Shown: positions 1 through 7,424, numbered from the stretch's first letter. The stretch: 64,000 bases of DNA from Bradyrhizobium genosp. L (GCF_015624485.1 NZ_CP061378.1:5332001-5396000), one strand, 5' to 3'. Made by a program: numbers and translations. The notes: generated by a model not told the origin, from the sequence alone.

Positions 1-665
1 GTCATATGCCCGGGGACAAACGCATCCGCCACCCGGACGTCGTTGGATCCTGTTCCCTGCAGGCCGGTCGCATTCCACGTATCATTGATGCCGTAGTCCC
101 GCCTGTTCAGGAGAAACAAGCGGTACTCTACGCCATCGGCTTCGTCGTCGGACGCAACGACGCCTGCGAGCATGTTCCACTCGCAAGCTTCCACGCCGGA
201 CGAGAACGGCCAATGACCATTCAAGACATAGCCGCTATCTGTCTTCCGGGCGCGACCGGCCGGGAAAACGAAAGACGACGCGATCAGCGTGTTCGGGTCC
301 GCGCCCCACACCGTGCTCTGCGCCTCCGGTGAGAACATGGCCAGCATCCAATGATGGCTCGCGAGATTGGCAAAATTCCAAGAGACCGATGCATCGCCCT
401 GCCCCAAGGCATCGGCGCAGTCGACCAGGGCGACATAGTCGAGTTCGCTTCCACCGACACGCCGCGGCTGCAGGATCCGGAACAGCCCGCTGTCTTGGAG
501 ATCCCGTTCTGTCTCCGGCGGCAGTCGGCGCAGTTCCTCAGTCCGCGGAGCCCGCTCGCGCAGCGCGGGAACGAGCGCCCTGGCTCGCGCGACCATGACC
601 GAGTCTTCGTTTGGACGTGGCGCTGCCGGTACAGCAGCGTCAAGCCCGCGGCCAACCTCAACCAT
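1..665 (-). CDS. Flavin-dependent monooxygenase of the acyl-CoA dehydrogenase fold (3' end beyond left edge)
   Basis: Only the first 221 codons are inside the window; the frame is open to base 1. The start is the ATG at 665, with AGGAAA five bases upstream. The translation has the N-terminal helical domain of the HsaA/HpaB/DszC-like group D flavin monooxygenases: a segment around residue 50 reading DSGLFRILQPRRVGG, then GDASVSWNFANLASHHWMLA near residue 85, then the middle beta domain with NGHWPFSSGVEACEWN. Such enzymes use FMNH2 or FADH2 from a partner reductase to hydroxylate aromatic or sulfur compounds. The substrate cannot be told from this fragment. The insertion sequence at 762-2299 lies only about 100 bp upstream of the start and may have replaced its promoter. 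The family is fairly sure; the product name is not. Confidence 0.8.
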   Translation of the reverse strand, partial: MVEVGRGLDAAVPAAPRPNEDSVMVARARALVPALRERAPRTEELRRLPPETERDLQDSGLFRILQPRRVGGSELDYVALVDCADALGQGDASVSWNFANLASHHWMLAMFSPEAQSTVWGADPNTLIASSFVFPAGRARKTDSGYVLNGHWPFSSGVEACEWNMLAGVVASDDEADGVEYRLFLLNRRDYGINDTWNATGLQGTGSNDVRVADAFVPGHM

Positions 666-745
666 CGGCGTTTCCTGCGTTCGATCCAGCTTCAGATGCG
701 CGGTCGATCTGACGTCTAGTTTATCGAGCGATCAACAGAGATCAA

Positions 746-761
746 GGCGCATAAGCCAATG
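746..761. repeat. Left copy of 16-bp target duplication
   Basis: GGCGCATAAGCCAATG directly abuts the left inverted repeat of the insertion sequence; the same 16 bases follow the right inverted repeat at 2300-2315. The GCGCATAA part resembles the XerC-binding arm of dif sites. Confidence 0.85.
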
Positions 762-2299
762 TGTCAGTAGCGCGTGATCTGTCGCCTGTTTGTAGCTCGT
801 GAAGTGTCGTGTTTTTGGTGCCCGGGAACCAAGGGGGCACGATGGGCACGGCATCCATTCACGAGGGAGTACGACGGATGCGGTTTTCAGATTTGCTGGA
901 GCGTACGGAGGCCAAGGAGCTGACGCAGGAGGCGGCGTCGGAGGTTCTGGGGATCAGCGTAAGGACCTTTCAACGCTGGGCGGAGCGCTTTGAGGCGGAG
1001 GGCGATGCCGGGCTTGTCGACCGGCGGATGGGTCGGCGATCGCCGAGACGGGCGCCGGAGGAGGAACTGGAGCGGATGCTGGGGCTGCTCCGGGACAAGT
1101 ACGCGGACTTCACGGTGAAGCATTTCCACGAGCAGCTGCAAAAGCGGCATGACTACATGCTGGGCTATACGGTGACCAAGCTGGCCTTGCACGCAGCCGG
1201 GTTGGTGCGGAAGGCGCCGAAGCGTTCGGCGCACCGCAAGAAGCGCCCCCGCCGGCCGCTTCGGGGCATGCTGCTGCATCAGGACGGATCGCGCCACGTC
1301 TGGATCGAGGGTCTGCCCGCGAGCGACCTGATCGTCACGATGGACGATGCGACCAGCGAGGTCTACTCGATGGTCCTGGTCGAGGAAGAAGGAACGGCCT
1401 CGACCTTCCAGGCCCTGCGCGAAGTGATTGGCGAGCATGGCCTGTTCTGCGCGCTCTACACCGACCGCGGCAGCCATTATTTCCTGACCCCAAAAGCTGG
1501 CGAGAAGGTCTCGAAGACGCAACAAACCCAGGTGGGACGGGCCTTGTCGCATCTTGGGATCGAGCATATCGCAGCCTATTCGCCGCAGGCGCGCGGGCGC
1601 TCCGAGCGGCTGTTCGGCACGTTGCAGGACCGGCTGCCGAAGGAGCTGCGGCTTGCCGGGATCACGACGGTTGAGGCTGCCAATGCGTGGCTGAAGGCGC
1701 ATTACATCGCCGGGCACAACGCCGCCTTTGCGATCAAGCCCGAACAGGAAGGCAGTGCATTCGTGGCCGACCGGCATGAGGCCTGGCGCGAGGCGCTGTG
1801 CGTGATCGAGGAGCGAACCGTCGCCAACGATAACACCGTTGCATGGAACGGTCGGCGGTTGCAGTTGCCGCAGAGCCGGCTCAGGCCGCACTTCGTCAAG
1901 GCCGTGGTGCGCCTCCATGAGTATCCCGATGGCACCCTCAGCGTGTTCCTCGGGCCGCATCGGTTGGCGATGTTCAGCGCCGACGGACAGCAGATCAGCC
2001 CCGACGCGCCTCAGCCTGGCAGCGTGCTCGCAGCCGTCAAGGACAAGCCCTGGCGGGCGCGCAAGCGCGCGTCCTTGACCGCTCCTGCGCGCGCCGCCGT
2101 CGAGACAGCGCGGGTCGGGGCGGAGAAACCGGCTGCAAGTCGAACAAAGAAACCCACCCGCAGGGCTAAAACCGCCGCAACAGCCGTGGCATGATCAATC
2201 AGGGAATGCCGTCCACGCCTTCCGGCTCCCCTGCTAATCTGAAACGAAGGCGACAGATCACGAGCTACAAAAACACGACATCTTCACCCGCTACGGACA
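762..2299 (+). mobile_element. Complete ISNCY (IS1202-like) insertion sequence
   Basis: The 1538-bp element is bounded by imperfect inverted repeats of about 41 bp. The left one (762-802) begins TGTCAGTAGCG and ends GTAGCTCGTGA; the right one (2299-2258, read inwards) begins TGTCCGTAGCG and ends the same way. It holds one transposase gene and is flanked by a 16-bp direct repeat. Long target duplications are known for the IS1202 group. Both ends also carry subterminal copies of the words TGTCGTGTTTTT and GATCTGTCGCCT in permuted order. Both ends and the transposase are intact, so the element may still be mobile. Confidence 0.88.
842..2194 (+). CDS. ISNCY family DDE transposase
   Basis: A 450-residue transposase that would catalyse cut or copy transposition of the surrounding element. 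It starts with a helix-turn-helix segment (residues ~25-60, EVLGISVRTFQRW), continues with a second helical DNA-binding region, then an rve/RNase H-like core. The candidate DDE residues are the Asp in IVTMDDATSEVY, the Asp in ALYTDRGSHY and the Glu in PQARGRSERLFGT. A basic tail rich in Lys and Arg follows. The ATG at 842 is chosen because AAGGGGG lies seven bases upstream; an in-frame ATG at 878 is a less likely start. No frameshift is visible. Confidence 0.88.
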   Translation: MGTASIHEGVRRMRFSDLLERTEAKELTQEAASEVLGISVRTFQRWAERFEAEGDAGLVDRRMGRRSPRRAPEEELERMLGLLRDKYADFTVKHFHEQLQKRHDYMLGYTVTKLALHAAGLVRKAPKRSAHRKKRPRRPLRGMLLHQDGSRHVWIEGLPASDLIVTMDDATSEVYSMVLVEEEGTASTFQALREVIGEHGLFCALYTDRGSHYFLTPKAGEKVSKTQQTQVGRALSHLGIEHIAAYSPQARGRSERLFGTLQDRLPKELRLAGITTVEAANAWLKAHYIAGHNAAFAIKPEQEGSAFVADRHEAWREALCVIEERTVANDNTVAWNGRRLQLPQSRLRPHFVKAVVRLHEYPDGTLSVFLGPHRLAMFSADGQQISPDAPQPGSVLAAVKDKPWRARKRASLTAPARAAVETARVGAEKPAASRTKKPTRRAKTAATAVA

Positions 2300-2315
2300 G
2301 GCGCATAAGCCAATG
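2300..2315. repeat. Right copy of 16-bp target duplication
   Basis: Identical to 746-761 and starting at the base after the right terminal repeat. The rest of 2316-2488 holds no convincing gene, only the terminator at 2395-2423. Confidence 0.85.
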
Positions 2316-2394
2316 TCGTCAAGCCATATCGCTCCTCAACGATCTTCCATACGCTTGGCATATCGACCGACTCGATGGTCCAGAAACGCGAAAG

Positions 2395-2423
2395 CGCCCG
2401 ATGGCCACTACGACCACCGGGCG
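2395..2423 (-). terminator. Hairpin terminator after the GNAT gene
   Basis: On the minus strand CGCCCG and TGG pair with CCA and CGGGCG around a loop of about eleven bases, followed by a T-containing tail (CTTTCGCGTTT). It lies 65 bp after the stop of the GNAT gene and would end the leftward prophage-remnant transcript. Confidence 0.5.
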
Positions 2424-2488
2424 TGCTGTGCATGAAGATACTGGCCTTGATCGGTGCTCACCCACAGGCAAAGCCGGCCCGCCAAGCT

Positions 2489-2917
2489 CTAAACGAGCCC
2501 CTTCCACCAGTACAGCGTGTGAACCCACGCCCACGGCGTCGCGGGCCTGAACAGTTTGTATCCCTGCTGGATGAAATTGTTGGCCGAAAACACATTGTCC
2601 GTCGTATCCGAGACAATCGCCTGCCAACCGAGCCTCCGCGCCCGCGCTTCCAACGCCCGCGTCAGCCGCCGCTGCAAGCCGTGGCCGCAATGTTGCGTCA
2701 CAACGCCGACGCGGCAGAGATATCCCGCATTGGCGACGTGCGTCGAGGGAACAATACCTGCGAACCCGACCGCCCTCGTTCCGTGGAAGGCAATCCACCA
2801 ATACCCCAGCTCGAAATCCGGGACGCGGGCGCCGTCGTAGAACGTCAGCTGATGAAGTTCGCCGAGCGCCTCCGCGACTTCGTCATCCTGAGGCTCGACC
2901 TCACGTATTCGGTACAT
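2489..2917 (-). CDS. GNAT family N-acetyltransferase, prophage-associated
   Basis: A 142-residue single-domain acetyltransferase. Residues 1-60 form the N-terminal strands, with a substrate-side segment containing YWWIAFHGTRAVGFAG. The acetyl-CoA loop region reads RVGVVTQHCGHGLQRRL (the R/Q-x-x-G-x-G/A position is QHCGHG). The C-terminal part holds NNFIQQGYKLFRP, the usual last-helix asparagine and strand. The acceptor is unknown. It is the last gene of the leftward prophage remnant, a place where phages often carry cargo enzymes. The ATG at 2917 starts the domain cleanly; upstream in-frame codons look non-coding. Confidence 0.75.
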   Translation of the reverse strand: MYRIREVEPQDDEVAEALGELHQLTFYDGARVPDFELGYWWIAFHGTRAVGFAGIVPSTHVANAGYLCRVGVVTQHCGHGLQRRLTRALEARARRLGWQAIVSDTTDNVFSANNFIQQGYKLFRPATPWAWVHTLYWWKGLV

Positions 2918-3000
2918 GGTGGAGCCCTGAGTTCTTTGTTGTCGAGCTAATGCAAAACCTATGGCGACGCGCGCTTCGCTTGTTAGAATCGAAGCACTGA

Positions 3001-3303
3001 CTATTTTCCGAGTGTGGCCTTGATGCCCAGCCACACGGCGCCCACCAAACCGGTCGCAATGACAGTAATCGCTGCCTTGAAGGTATAACTCTGGGCTTGC
3101 TCGACGCTCCTTCGCCAGCGCCGCAGGTGTTGAAAGTCCGCGCGTAGTTCGCGCTGGTCACCCTCATCGATACCGAATGTGGCCAAGACGGTCGCAATCG
3201 TCTTGACCACGACCGCATCGATGTCACTTCGGCGAACGCGCTCTTGCTCGATCAACGTTTCCATCACGATGGCTCTCACGTCCGCCGCATTCATCAACGT
3301 CAC
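3001..3303 (-). CDS. Small phage-type membrane protein
   Basis: A 100-residue protein with a charged helical N-terminal part (residues 1-70, rich in Glu and Arg, probably coiled) and one C-terminal membrane segment around residues 75-96 (AAITVIATGLVGAVWLGIKA). The GTG start at 3303 overlaps the stop of the upstream fused ORF as GTGA, which suggests coupled translation; the ATG at 3294 is an alternative. Its size, charge and place just after a holin-like reading frame suggest a lysis or tail-end accessory protein of the decayed prophage. The function is inferred from position only. Confidence 0.6.
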   Translation of the reverse strand: MTLMNAADVRAIVMETLIEQERVRRSDIDAVVVKTIATVLATFGIDEGDQRELRADFQHLRRWRRSVEQAQSYTFKAAITVIATGLVGAVWLGIKATLGK

Positions 3304-3548
3304 CTTTTCAAAATTCGGACGACGTTCTCGAACGTTCGCTTACCGAAGTAGAACCCCATGATCATGCCCGCCCAGGTGCTGACATCGCCCGCGAGCTGTG
3401 GCGTCACGCCAAGCCCCATGACTTTGTCCCAAATGACGCATTTTCCCGATCCTCGGCCGCCGAATGCACCTTTGTACCGTGCAGGCTGCAGCAACGGCTC
3501 GAACACTTTTGCGGTAAGAATTTTCAGGATGGACAAGGCTGCTCTCAA
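3300..3548 (-). pseudogene. Deletion fusion of terminase large subunit N-terminus to a holin-like C-terminus
   Basis: The 82-codon frame is a mosaic. Residues ~15-35 (VFEPLLQPARYKGAFGGRGS followed by GK) match the start of phage large terminases up to the Walker A loop. After Cys-37 the sequence changes character to a short membrane protein end (QLAGDVSTWAGMIMGFYFGK, then a basic tail), as in phage holin-type proteins. An internal deletion appears to have removed the rest of the terminase and all head, tail and lysis genes between them. The start is uncertain: the frame opens with TTG codons only. It should not make a working terminase. Confidence 0.65.
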
Positions 3549-3652
3549 TGGGGAATTCGGCTCGCACCTCGATCATCGGCGACGCCACCAACCAGGACCG
3601 CCAGATCAAACCAAGCGGTAGACGAGCTTGGCCCGATGTGCGGCGCAACGTC

Positions 3653-3907
3653 TCACGCATCTTCGCTTTCATCAGAATCCGGCTCGACGATGATGCGCTC
3701 GATGCGATGCACGAGCTCGAGCGCGCCGTCGCCATTCTCGATCGCCTGCGGGGCCTTGCCCCAGCCGCGATCGAGGATGGCGTTGGCGGCAGAGACGCGG
3801 GCAGCGGGCGTCGCGCTCGTGGATCGCATCACGCCGACCAAGGCGTTGATCGCGCTTCTGGTATGGCTGCGCGCCAGCGAACGGATCTGGGTGATCGATT
3901 TCGCCAC
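3653..3907 (-). CDS. Terminase small subunit-like phage protein
   Basis: An 84-residue, mostly helical, basic protein. It carries a segment reading ITQIRSLARSHTRSAINAL, then VMRSTSATPAARVSAANAIL and a conserved-looking DRGWGKAPQ, a pattern common in short proteins encoded just before terminase large subunits in alphaproteobacterial prophages. It sits just upstream of the truncated terminase, in the order expected for small then large subunit. By analogy it would recognise phage DNA for packaging, but its partner is broken, so it is probably a relic. Confidence 0.6.
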   Translation of the reverse strand: MAKSITQIRSLARSHTRSAINALVGVMRSTSATPAARVSAANAILDRGWGKAPQAIENGDGALELVHRIERIIVEPDSDESEDA

Positions 3908-3908
3908 C

Positions 3909-4070
3909 CTATTTCTCCTGCCAATCGGACGGGAGGTATTCGCTCGGCGCAGTGTCGGCGTGATCGAGATCGGGGTCGGGCACGGCAGAGCGAAACGCGA
4001 TGGTCGGAAAATCCGTTTGTTCGCGGCCCCGCCGCGGGCGGGGAATGAACTGGATGATCTCCGCGCTCAC
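3909..4070 (-). CDS. Small 53-residue phage-type protein
   Basis: The frame starts with GTG at 4070 and encodes a 53-residue polar protein beginning VSAEIIQFIPRPRRGREQ and ending in an acidic stretch (DPDLDHADTAPSEYLPSD). No domain is recognised. Its start overlaps the stop of the 23-codon ORF upstream as GTGA, and its stop lies two bases before the start of the terminase-like gene, so the three form a compact leftward micro-operon. The tight packing and codon use support a real gene. Confidence 0.55.
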   Translation of the reverse strand: MSAEIIQFIPRPRRGREQTDFPTIAFRSAVPDPDLDHADTAPSEYLPSDWQEK

Positions 4071-4138
4071 GCGAAATGCTCCCATACTGCGATGGCAACC
4101 AGGCCCGCAAGCGCGAGCGATATCAGATAAGCGGTCAT
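4067..4138 (-). CDS. Tiny 23-residue single-membrane-segment protein
   Basis: A 23-residue hydrophobic peptide starting MTAYLISLALAGLVAIAVWE and ending in HFA, forming one membrane helix. ATG at 4138 is preceded by GAGG. It is the first gene of the compact micro-operon with the 53-residue ORF. Such tiny membrane proteins are common in prophages, but no function can be given. Confidence 0.45.
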   Translation of the reverse strand: MTAYLISLALAGLVAIAVWEHFA

Positions 4139-4420
4139 GTGAACCTCATTGATCGGTCGGCCGCGCAACGCGCGGACCGCGGAAAGAAATGTGCGGCAGA
4201 TCGCGCAATCGGCTGCGATCTTTGGGGCGCGAACCTTATCCCTGACGAGTGGGGCCGCGGGCGGCGCCGGCTTTCGCCGCGCCGCAGGGCCGGTGCGTTC
4301 GCGCGCGCCGGCCAATATGTTGACGGGTTCGGACGGCGGCGCGCTGACGACGCTCAGGCGATAGGTGGGGAGGATGTGGCGTCGTGACGTTGCGGCCGCC
4401 GTCCGATTGGTGAAACGGCA
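4139..4420. other. Region without a recognised gene
   Basis: About 280 bp between the prophage remnant and the terminator at 4421-4456. Several overlapping Arg- and Pro-rich frames are open on both strands, as expected at this GC content; none has a convincing start or family pattern. It probably holds the promoter of the leftward micro-operon. Confidence 0.4.
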
Positions 4421-4456
4421 AACAAAAAGCCCGCCGCGGATTGCTCCGCGCGGGCT
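4421..4456 (-). terminator. Rho-independent terminator, leftward
   Basis: AGCCCGCCGCGGA (4428-4440), loop TTGC and TCCGCGCGGGCT (4445-4456) form a 12-bp stem with one bulged base. On the minus strand it is followed by CTTTTTGTTT. It would stop leftward transcripts before the prophage remnant. Confidence 0.75.
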
Positions 4457-4482
4457 GCATCGATTTCGGAATGATGGAATTA

Positions 4483-4677
4483 TGCCGGTGAGTTGCCCGA
4501 CGTGTCAAACTCTTTTTTCAAGCTGAAGGAGATCGGTAAAATGCGATGCGTCGGCTTCGACGGCGGGAAACCGACTTCATCGATAGTTGGCGCAGGTTTA
4601 GGAATCGCAACACCAATGTCCGCCCAAGGTCGTATGCTTGTTGCGATGATGTCAGTGTGCCGGTGAGTTGCCCGACG
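4483..4677. repeat. Pair of 20-bp direct repeats, 175 bp apart
   Basis: TGCCGGTGAGTTGCCCGACG occurs at 4483-4502 and 4658-4677, in both cases followed by a near-match GYGTCAARC. The second copy contains the stop codon of the 41-residue ORF at 4541-4666, so the first copy may mark the end of a lost duplicate of that gene. Confidence 0.75.
4541..4666 (+). CDS. Hypothetical 41-residue protein
   Basis: A short frame beginning MRCVGFDGGKPTSSIVGAG, weakly hydrophobic in the middle (GLGIATPMSAQGRMLVAMM) and ending SVCR. A good ribosome site (GAAGGAG) lies ten bases before the ATG. No family is recognised. The stop codon falls within the direct repeat at 4658-4677. It may be a real small gene or an expressed repeat. 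Confidence 0.35.
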   Translation: MRCVGFDGGKPTSSIVGAGLGIATPMSAQGRMLVAMMSVCR

Positions 4678-4781
4678 CGTCAAGCCGTCGGGCGGCGTGC
4701 TGTTTGGTTCGACATCAGGACAGTTCTTGGCGGGCGTTGGCCGGATCGGCTGCGCCGCGCTCGAAACGCAAGGAGGCGTCG

Positions 4782-4967
4782 ATGTATTTCGTTGCTGCCG
4801 TGCTCGCGGTCCTGTCGGGCCTGTTCTATGCCGCGGCTCATCATCAGATCGGTTCGCTCGGCTCGACCGTATGCCAGTATGGCGGTCTGTTCTGCGACAA
4901 TCCGCTCCTGGTTATGGTCGGCGCCGGACTTGCCGCAGCCTGGGGCAAGCTGGTCAGCGTTCGCTGA
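4782..4967 (+). CDS. Small two-helix membrane protein
   Basis: A 61-residue protein with two predicted membrane helices, residues 1-20 (MYFVAAVLAVLSGLFYAAAH) and about 42-60 (PLLVMVGAGLAAAWGKL). Two cysteines in the loop between them (VCQYGGLFC) could form a disulfide in the periplasm. A strong AAGGAGG site lies seven bases upstream of the ATG. No function is recognised. Confidence 0.65.
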   Translation: MYFVAAVLAVLSGLFYAAAHHQIGSLGSTVCQYGGLFCDNPLLVMVGAGLAAAWGKLVSVR

Positions 4968-5023
4968 AGACTGTTTGGGATTGAGCATTGCCTGCCACTG
5001 ATTTTCCGACCAGGGCTTCACCT

Positions 5024-5311
5024 CTATTGCAACAAATTCGGATTTGCCGGTTGCGCCGGCTTTGGGCCCGGCGGGACGGGCTCGATCGGCGCTCTTGGCT
5101 CCGTCGGCGTCACTGCGGCACCGGCAGCACGTGCCGACTCGCCTGTCGTTGAGTGGTTGGCCGTCGCGGCCGGCTGCACCATTGGCGTGCTCCAGGGGCC
5201 GTGATCGACGATCAGCATGCCCAGCACGCCGAGGATTGCAACCACTGTTGCCACCGCGAGCGGTGCGCCACCGTGCCGCTTTCTGTGCTCGATCGCGCGA
5301 ACATCGGTCAT
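5024..5311 (-). CDS. Membrane-anchored proline-rich small protein
   Basis: A 95-residue protein starting MTDVRAIEHRKRHGGAP. A short cytoplasmic basic head is followed by one membrane helix at residues ~18-37 (LAVATVVAILGVLGMLIVDH) and a periplasmic tail rich in Pro, Ala and Thr ending NPNLLQ. ATG at 5311 has GAGGACTG upstream; an in-frame GTG at 5338 would add nine residues. No known domain. Its leftward transcript could end at the 4421-4456 terminator. Confidence 0.6.
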   Translation of the reverse strand: MTDVRAIEHRKRHGGAPLAVATVVAILGVLGMLIVDHGPWSTPMVQPAATANHSTTGESARAAGAAVTPTEPRAPIEPVPPGPKPAQPANPNLLQ

Positions 5312-5452
5312 GACATCAGTCCTCGCAATTGTCGTCACAGGAATAAGCGGCGACTTGCGCGGAAGTTTCCGGTTCCCAAGTTCGAAAACGAGGCATGTTC
5401 ACGGGAACCAATCCGCGGCTGCGGCATTCTCACAGCGTGGCCGTCACCCGCC

Positions 5453-5534
5453 GTTCAAAACGGCGCCTGTCGCGGATAGCCAAAGGTCATCGACCCGCTG
5501 TTCAAAACGAGCGCACGCGCGGATAGCCAAAGGT
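5453..5534. repeat. Two 35-bp near-identical direct repeats
   Basis: Copies at 5453-5487 and 5500-5534 both start GTTCAAAACG and end GCGGATAGCCAAAGGT, differing only in the middle. They lie directly upstream of the 86-residue ORF at 5578, so the duplication sits in its leader. Confidence 0.8.
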
Positions 5535-5577
5535 GGCGGCCACGTACCTTCCTTCGATCGAGCCCGCAGCACCGCGC

Positions 5578-5838
5578 ATGAGCTTTGAATCACCGGAATC
5601 CCCGCTGCAACCCACGCTCGGCGAGCGCGCGATCGACGCTGCGACCGATGTTTCGCGCACCGTCACGGACGTGTCGGATGGTCTGCGCGCGGCGGCCGAT
5701 CGGCTGACCGACGCGATCGCGGCATCGCGCCGACCGGGCGGAGTGCTCTCGACGGTGAGTGCGGTCACGCGCGAAGCGCCGCTCGCCAGCCTCTTCGTTG
5801 CCTTTCTCGTCGGCATCGCGGTGGCCCGCCGGCGCTAG
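5578..5838 (+). CDS. Helical protein with C-terminal membrane segment (ElaB/DUF883-like organisation)
   Basis: An 86-residue protein. Residues 1-60 are amphipathic and rich in Ala, Asp, Arg and Thr (RAIDAATDVSRTVTDVSDGL). Residues ~68-83 form a hydrophobic helix (PLASLFVAFLVGIAVA) with an RRR end. This resembles the layout of ElaB/YqjD-type inner-membrane ribosome-associated proteins, but the family match is not firm. The ATG at 5578 is used; an in-frame GTG at 5533 lies in the direct repeat. Confidence 0.55.
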   Translation: MSFESPESPLQPTLGERAIDAATDVSRTVTDVSDGLRAAADRLTDAIAASRRPGGVLSTVSAVTREAPLASLFVAFLVGIAVARRR

Positions 5839-5853
5839 ACGCGAACCTGCCGC

Positions 5854-5889
5854 AAAAACGTCCCGCGCTAGAAAAACGTCCCGCGCTAG
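5854..5889. repeat. Perfect 18-bp tandem duplication at the phasin stop
   Basis: AAAAACGTCCCGCGCTAG is present twice in a row (5854-5871, 5872-5889). The second copy contains the stop codon of the leftward phasin gene (5886-5888). Confidence 0.9.
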
Positions 5890-6239
5890 AACTTGCCTTT
5901 GGTGGCGTCGTTGGCGGCGGACATCACGTTACCCGTGATCTGCCGCATATGCTCGCCGGCATTGGTGAACTGGCTGCGCAGGAATTCGGACTGAATCCGC
6001 ATCGCCTCCTGCAGATCGGTCGCGTGCACAAGCTTGCGCGCATGCTCGAACGCCGCCTTCATGTTCTGCTCGGTGAACGAGAGTGCTTGTTTGGATATCT
6101 CCGCACCGGTGCCAGGCATCGTCGTCATCGACTTGCTGGCCGCATCGAAGAACAGGCTGAAGGCCTTCTCGGCCTGATCGATGGTCTTCTCCGCGAGATC
6201 GCGGAGCTCGGCAGGAACTTCAAGTTTCGGTTCAATCAT
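5886..6239 (-). CDS. Phasin family protein
   Basis: A 117-residue, almost wholly alpha-helical protein of the phasin_2 type. It has the family pattern of an N-terminal amphipathic stretch (PAELRDLAEKTIDQAEKAF), a middle QNMKAAFEHARKLVHATDLQ, and RIQSEFLRSQFTNAGEHMRQ. Phasins coat polyhydroxybutyrate granules or act as stress-linked structural proteins, which fits a storage-polymer-forming alphaproteobacterium. The length is typical. The stop codon is inside an 18-bp tandem duplication. Confidence 0.88.
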   Translation of the reverse strand: MIEPKLEVPAELRDLAEKTIDQAEKAFSLFFDAASKSMTTMPGTGAEISKQALSFTEQNMKAAFEHARKLVHATDLQEAMRIQSEFLRSQFTNAGEHMRQITGNVMSAANDATKGKF

Positions 6240-6353
6240 GATCGCCCCCTGAATAAGCGTCCAGTGACGTTACCATAGATTGTGACGGCGTCAGCCCACA
6301 TGATCAATCAACGCCGCCGGGCCCGGTTCCGGGGCGCACCGAGGAAAATTGAC

Positions 6354-7266
6354 CTAGGTCGAGTTCAGGCGTGCGGGATACCTCCCCAGCCCCTCGCCGG
6401 CTCGAACCTCGGAGGGTGAAGCGCCGTAGCGGCTACGGAAGCTGCGGTTGAAATAGGACTGAATGTTGAAGCCGGCCGCGGACACGATCGCGCCTATCGG
6501 AAGGTCGCTGAAGCGCCGATCGGTCAACATCCGGTGGACCCATGCGAGCCGTTTGGAGATTCGGTGAATGTCATCCCCTCAGCCTCGAACAAGCGCTGGA
6601 TATAGCGCACCGGCAGCCGATGCCGTGCGGAAAGGCCGTCGATCGAGACCTTCTCGCGGCTGATCGTCTGCTCGATATCCGCCTTGATCTCGCGCAGGCG
6701 CGCCGCACGGCCACCACCGAGCGTAACCGCAACGGCCGCGTCACGCGATGCACCAAGCGTCAGGGACCATTGGAGCAATGGCGCGCGCGGGCATCGATAG
6801 GGTCAGCGAGCGACAGCCCGCCGCAACCTGGCTGACAAGCGGCTCCGCGCCCGCCGATGAATCCATCCCCGACCCGTACAAGCGCATTGCGGCTGAGCTG
6901 CTCGACCTCGAAACTGCTGGCCAACCCCACCGCAATGAACAGCCGGTCGCTTTCGACCTGATAGGGCTTACGTCGATAAAGGGCCTGGAAGAGGTCGCCG
7001 CGCATGGTGGCAAGGCCGGGCAGCCGGCAAAACAACACATTGGCATCGAGGTTGCCGGAATCGACAGGCTCGATCTCCTGCTTGCACAGGGTGTTTCCAT
7101 AGACCTCGCGCCAGGCATCGAGCCGATCCTGCGGCGCATAGTCTGCTGTGGAAAATCGGAAGACCGTTCGGTCGGGCCGATGCTCGGCCGTCGCCCAAGA
7201 TAAGCGGCTCCCACTCACCGTCCCGCCTCCCGCCCATCCCTCAGGGTTAGTTCCCGATCGGTTCAT
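6354..7266 (-). pseudogene. AraC family transcriptional regulator broken by two frameshifts
   Basis: The leftward reading frame starts at ATG 7266 and codes for an AraC-type N-terminal ligand domain (for example RFSTADYAPQDRLDAWREVY). It breaks near 6785 in a CG-repeat run; dropping one CG restores RAPLLQWSLTLGASRDAAV. It continues through the first helix-turn-helix (SIDGLSARHRLPVRYIQRLF) and breaks again near 6560. The third frame carries the second helix-turn-helix (GAIVSAAGFNIQSYFNRSF, RSRYGASPSEVR) and ends at 6354. All parts of a ~300-residue regulator are present, so the damage is recent or the breaks are sequencing errors. Confidence 0.8.
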
Positions 7267-7424
7267 TTCGGTTCAAGACGACTTGACGCCAATATCTCCC
7301 TGTTCCGGCATGGAACTCCCCGATCTCGTTACCGTCCGGATTCCAATCGTGTCAGCACTGTGGCATAAGTGATTCGGATTTTCGTTGATGGCGTTGCGTC
7401 TCTCCTGGGGGCACGGGGACTACG

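Noticed and set aside
887..1960. Long Arg-, Gln- and Leu-rich open frame on the minus strand over the transposase
   Set aside because: It has no family pattern or ribosome site and exactly overlaps a clear transposase; it is a high-GC shadow.
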